Assembly: GCA_033439795.1 (NCBI GenBank) | Contig: JAUTDP010000012.1 | Coordinates: 2,108,001 to 2,172,000, forward strand | Reading direction: 5' to 3' | Origin: Sordaria brevicollis | Taxonomy: Eukaryota; Ascomycota; Sordariomycetes; Sordariales; Sordariaceae | DNA length: 64,000 nucleotides | Shown here: piece by piece, positions 61,741-64,000 of the stretch | Layout of the letters: each line of letters opens with the position of its first letter | Position numbering within the stretch: position 1 is the stretch's first letter | The notes under the pieces: generated by a model | The model's database searches: none | The model's input: only the letters and a program-made list of their open reading frames with translations | Told to the model about the DNA's origin: nothing | Program-made: the position numbers and the translations under genes

Positions 61741-61979
61741 TATTCACTAGCGCAATATATAGTGTGATTAACTGCATATCAACAATAAGGGGGTCGTTTT
61801 GTATGGGAAACAAATCAACAAGCGGAAAAATGAAACGCGCCCCTGGTCTCTGGGAGGTGAGGTGAATTGTCGCCGACAGCTACCACGCAGACCGCGGTGT
61901 AACGCTGGTGGTCCGTGATCCGAAGCCATTGTGAATTCTATCAAATTACACCGCAAAGTGGATATCGTAATTGAGGGTT
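61741..61979. other. Small island of normal composition
   Basis: About 240 bp with normal GC and CpA content between RIP-mutated blocks. It contains the right copy of the 32-bp inverted repeat. No gene of meaningful length. Confidence 0.5.
61812..61843 (-). repeat. 32-bp inverted repeat, right copy
   Basis: Exact reverse complement of 25362-25393; on its outer side reads CCCCTGGTCTCTGGG. Confidence 0.6.
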
Positions 61980-64000
61980 AAAATTAATATATATATTCAA
62001 AAGAGTTTTATAAAACCCGAATTGGGGGTGCCTAAACTATTAGGAAGGTCTGCAGCTAGAATTTAGTGGTTGGGGCGCCTTACGTAAACCTATTTTTACT
62101 AGTCGAGTTTACCCTCTAATTTAATATACCTCCCTAAATACAATTTATTTCCTAAAATAGACAAATTTAAAGCTATTTATATAAGACTAATTACTCTTCC
62201 TTATTTATCTCCTTAATCCTTAGGTATTCTACCCGTTAATAACCTTCCTTATTTTATATAAAATCTATCCCTATCAATTTCCTAAACTCCTAATATTTTT
62301 CTACGGTTAATACTTTGGTTATACCGTTTACGGGTATTTTTAAAATTTCGAAATACTATACTTTAATTATCCTTACCTATACCTCTTGCTTTAATTAGTA
62401 TTAGTGAATATCGATATAGCGGAGTTTAATTATTAATTTTAATGCTTCTACGTTTAGAATTTTAAGTATTTGGATATTATTATATTCGAAAATTGGGGTA
62501 GGGTTAGAGAATTTTAATATAAAACCTTTAAATAATTTTATAATGTATAATATTTCTTTAGCGACGTTAGAGAGGGCTACGAATTTTACTTCGGTTATAG
62601 AGGTAGTTATTATTAATTATTTAAAAGTTCCCTAATAGATAAATCTATTATATAATTTTACTATAAATCCTTAGGAATTTTTACGGTTGATAGAATTATT
62701 AGTAAAGGAGGCGTTAAAAGTAAATTGAAGTTTAGTATCTTTTTTATAATATAGGGCTAGGTTTATGGTAGTAAAGAGGTAATATAATATTTTATTTACG
62801 GCCTTATAATACTCTAATCCTAGGTTATAATTGTATTTAGTAAATCGATTGGCCGTAAAAGTAATATTTAATTTGGTAATAACGGTTATATAGAATATAG
62901 ACCCGATTTTAATTTAATATCGATAAATAGATTAATTAATAGCTTTATAATCGTAGGGTATTAATTCGATATTATTTATTAGGATTTAAATAGTACGTTT
63001 ATCGTCGGCGAGCTTATAGATTTTTTAAAAATATAACCGTTAGAATAATTAGATTTTACGGGCTTTGCGATCGCGGATTACTTTAATACCTAGGAATTAT
63101 TGTAGTTCCTCTCCTCTAATTAGGTTATACCGGGATTATAGAGTCTTTATATATTACCGGGCAATTTCCTCCTTAGTAGGGTAGTAATAGAAAATAATAT
63201 TATTAATATAATAGAAAATTAAAATACCGTCGTTAATTAAAATATAAGGATTTTTAGGGATTGCGTAGAACCTTAAGGCTTTAAATATCCTTATAAGCTC
63301 TTATTATTATAATAGTAGGGAATAACGAAGATTATATAGTATTTTAAGGATTTTAAATACCTTCCCTTAAATATAATAATTTAGTGGTATATATATATAG
63401 ATCTTTTCGTTTATTATTGCGTTTACGAAAGCGTTAATTACATTTTATTGAATAAATTTAAAGTTGAAGCGTAAAGCTATAGTTATAAGGGTATGGAAGG
63501 ACTTTCCTATTAGGGTAGAGGTATAAGTTTTTTACCTTATAATCCTTGCTTATTAGTCTCTACGTATAATTAAACGAGTTTTAACTTTATTGAAGTAGTT
63601 ATTTTTAAAGTATTTATAAATGTATATTTATATATAATCGAGGATTTATTTGCCCTTAATTCTAGGCTCGTCGCGGTCTACTTTTACTTAAATTTTTATT
63701 TATTTATAGCTTTCGAAATAAATTCGTTCGGTTTATTTAAAAAGGTCGTTTAAGGGATATTTATCGAGGTCCTTATAATTGCGAAGTATTAGCGGTAATT
63801 AGTAATGGTAAAGGCTCTAAAGTTTATTAATAGCGATTAAGAATTTAATTATATTTTTAATAATTACTTTTTTTTTACGTATAGAGCGCTATAATTCTAT
63901 TTTAGTAATTTTCTTCCCGTACGTTATAATTATAAATTAATAAAGACGTCCGGCGTTAAATATTGCCTTTTAGGGTTCGAAATTTTTTAATAATTCCTTT
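61980..64000 (-). mobile_element. RIP-mutated Ty1/copia retrotransposon, 3' part, cut by the window edge
   Basis: The minus strand carries a copia-type RT (63180-63610), so the 3' end of the element lies to the left and the 5' part is outside the window. The left boundary is approximate, set where composition changes; a 3' LTR should lie near 61980-62200 but cannot be confirmed without the other LTR. Confidence 0.75.
63180..63610 (-). pseudogene. Ty1/copia reverse transcriptase relic
   Basis: Minus-strand reading gives KVKTRLIIRRD, TYTSTLIGKSFHTLITIALR, NVINAFVNAIINEKIYIYIP and, further on, FYYINNIIFYY. These are the copia RT motifs (VKARLVVRG, DVxNAFxxxxLxExIYMxxP, YVDDI), with the catalytic aspartates changed to Asn. 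Confidence 0.85.

Noticed and set aside
25440..64000. CRISPR-like or other prokaryotic arrays
   Set aside because: The repeats found are LTRs, a minisatellite and transposon arms; no regular repeat-spacer pattern exists and the genome is fungal.

Overview
The window looks like DNA of a filamentous ascomycete of the Neurospora type (Sordariomycetes). The evidence is short spliceosomal introns (about 50-75 nt, GTAAGT-like donors, CTAAC-like branch sites), the set of conserved fungal genes, and a long block in which transposons have been heavily mutated C-to-T on both strands. That pattern (CpA/TpG almost absent, TpA everywhere, CAA/CAG glutamine codons turned into stops) is the signature of RIP (repeat-induced point mutation). 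Species is inferred; I could not run a search.

Left part, about 1-24,000: an ordinary gene-rich segment. In order: kex1 carboxypeptidase (+), an intron-containing tRNA-Phe (-), gamma-tubulin complex component 3 (-), a SAGA Ada1/Hfi1 homologue (+), an Mrc1/claspin-type checkpoint mediator (+), an MFS transporter (-), dihydroorotase of pyrimidine synthesis (+), a coiled-coil protein of unknown function whose long upstream reading frame is cut by one in-frame TAG (-), and the Mediator subunit Med1 (+). These are unrelated housekeeping genes, each apparently with its own promoter.

Positions 24,000-25,440 are gene-free but of normal composition. From about 25,440 the sequence turns sharply AT-rich and stays so to the end, apart from small islands.

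The AT-rich part resolves into a nested stack of retrotransposons, which I could delimit by LTR pairs and exact 5-bp target duplications. Element D (27,336-34,695, minus strand, Ty3/gypsy, TSD TAACG) and element A (36,857-61,223, plus strand, Ty3/gypsy, TSD AATAT) both sit in an older host sequence that carries a PIF/Harbinger-like DDE transposase remnant. Element B (40,752-48,597, minus strand, same family as A, TSD TACTA) and element C (49,344-56,581, plus strand, a different Ty3/gypsy, TSD ATATT) are both inserted in A. A also carries two small insertions that B lacks: a tRNA-headed SINE-like element of about 790 bp that is not RIP-mutated, and a 368-bp foldback element. Because A and B are the same family, each is the empty-site control for the other. 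At the right edge a RIP-mutated Ty1/copia element (minus strand) runs out of the window. None of these elements keeps an intact reading frame. The block is probably constitutive heterochromatin next to a gene-rich arm; whether it is subtelomeric, pericentromeric or dispersed cannot be told from this window.
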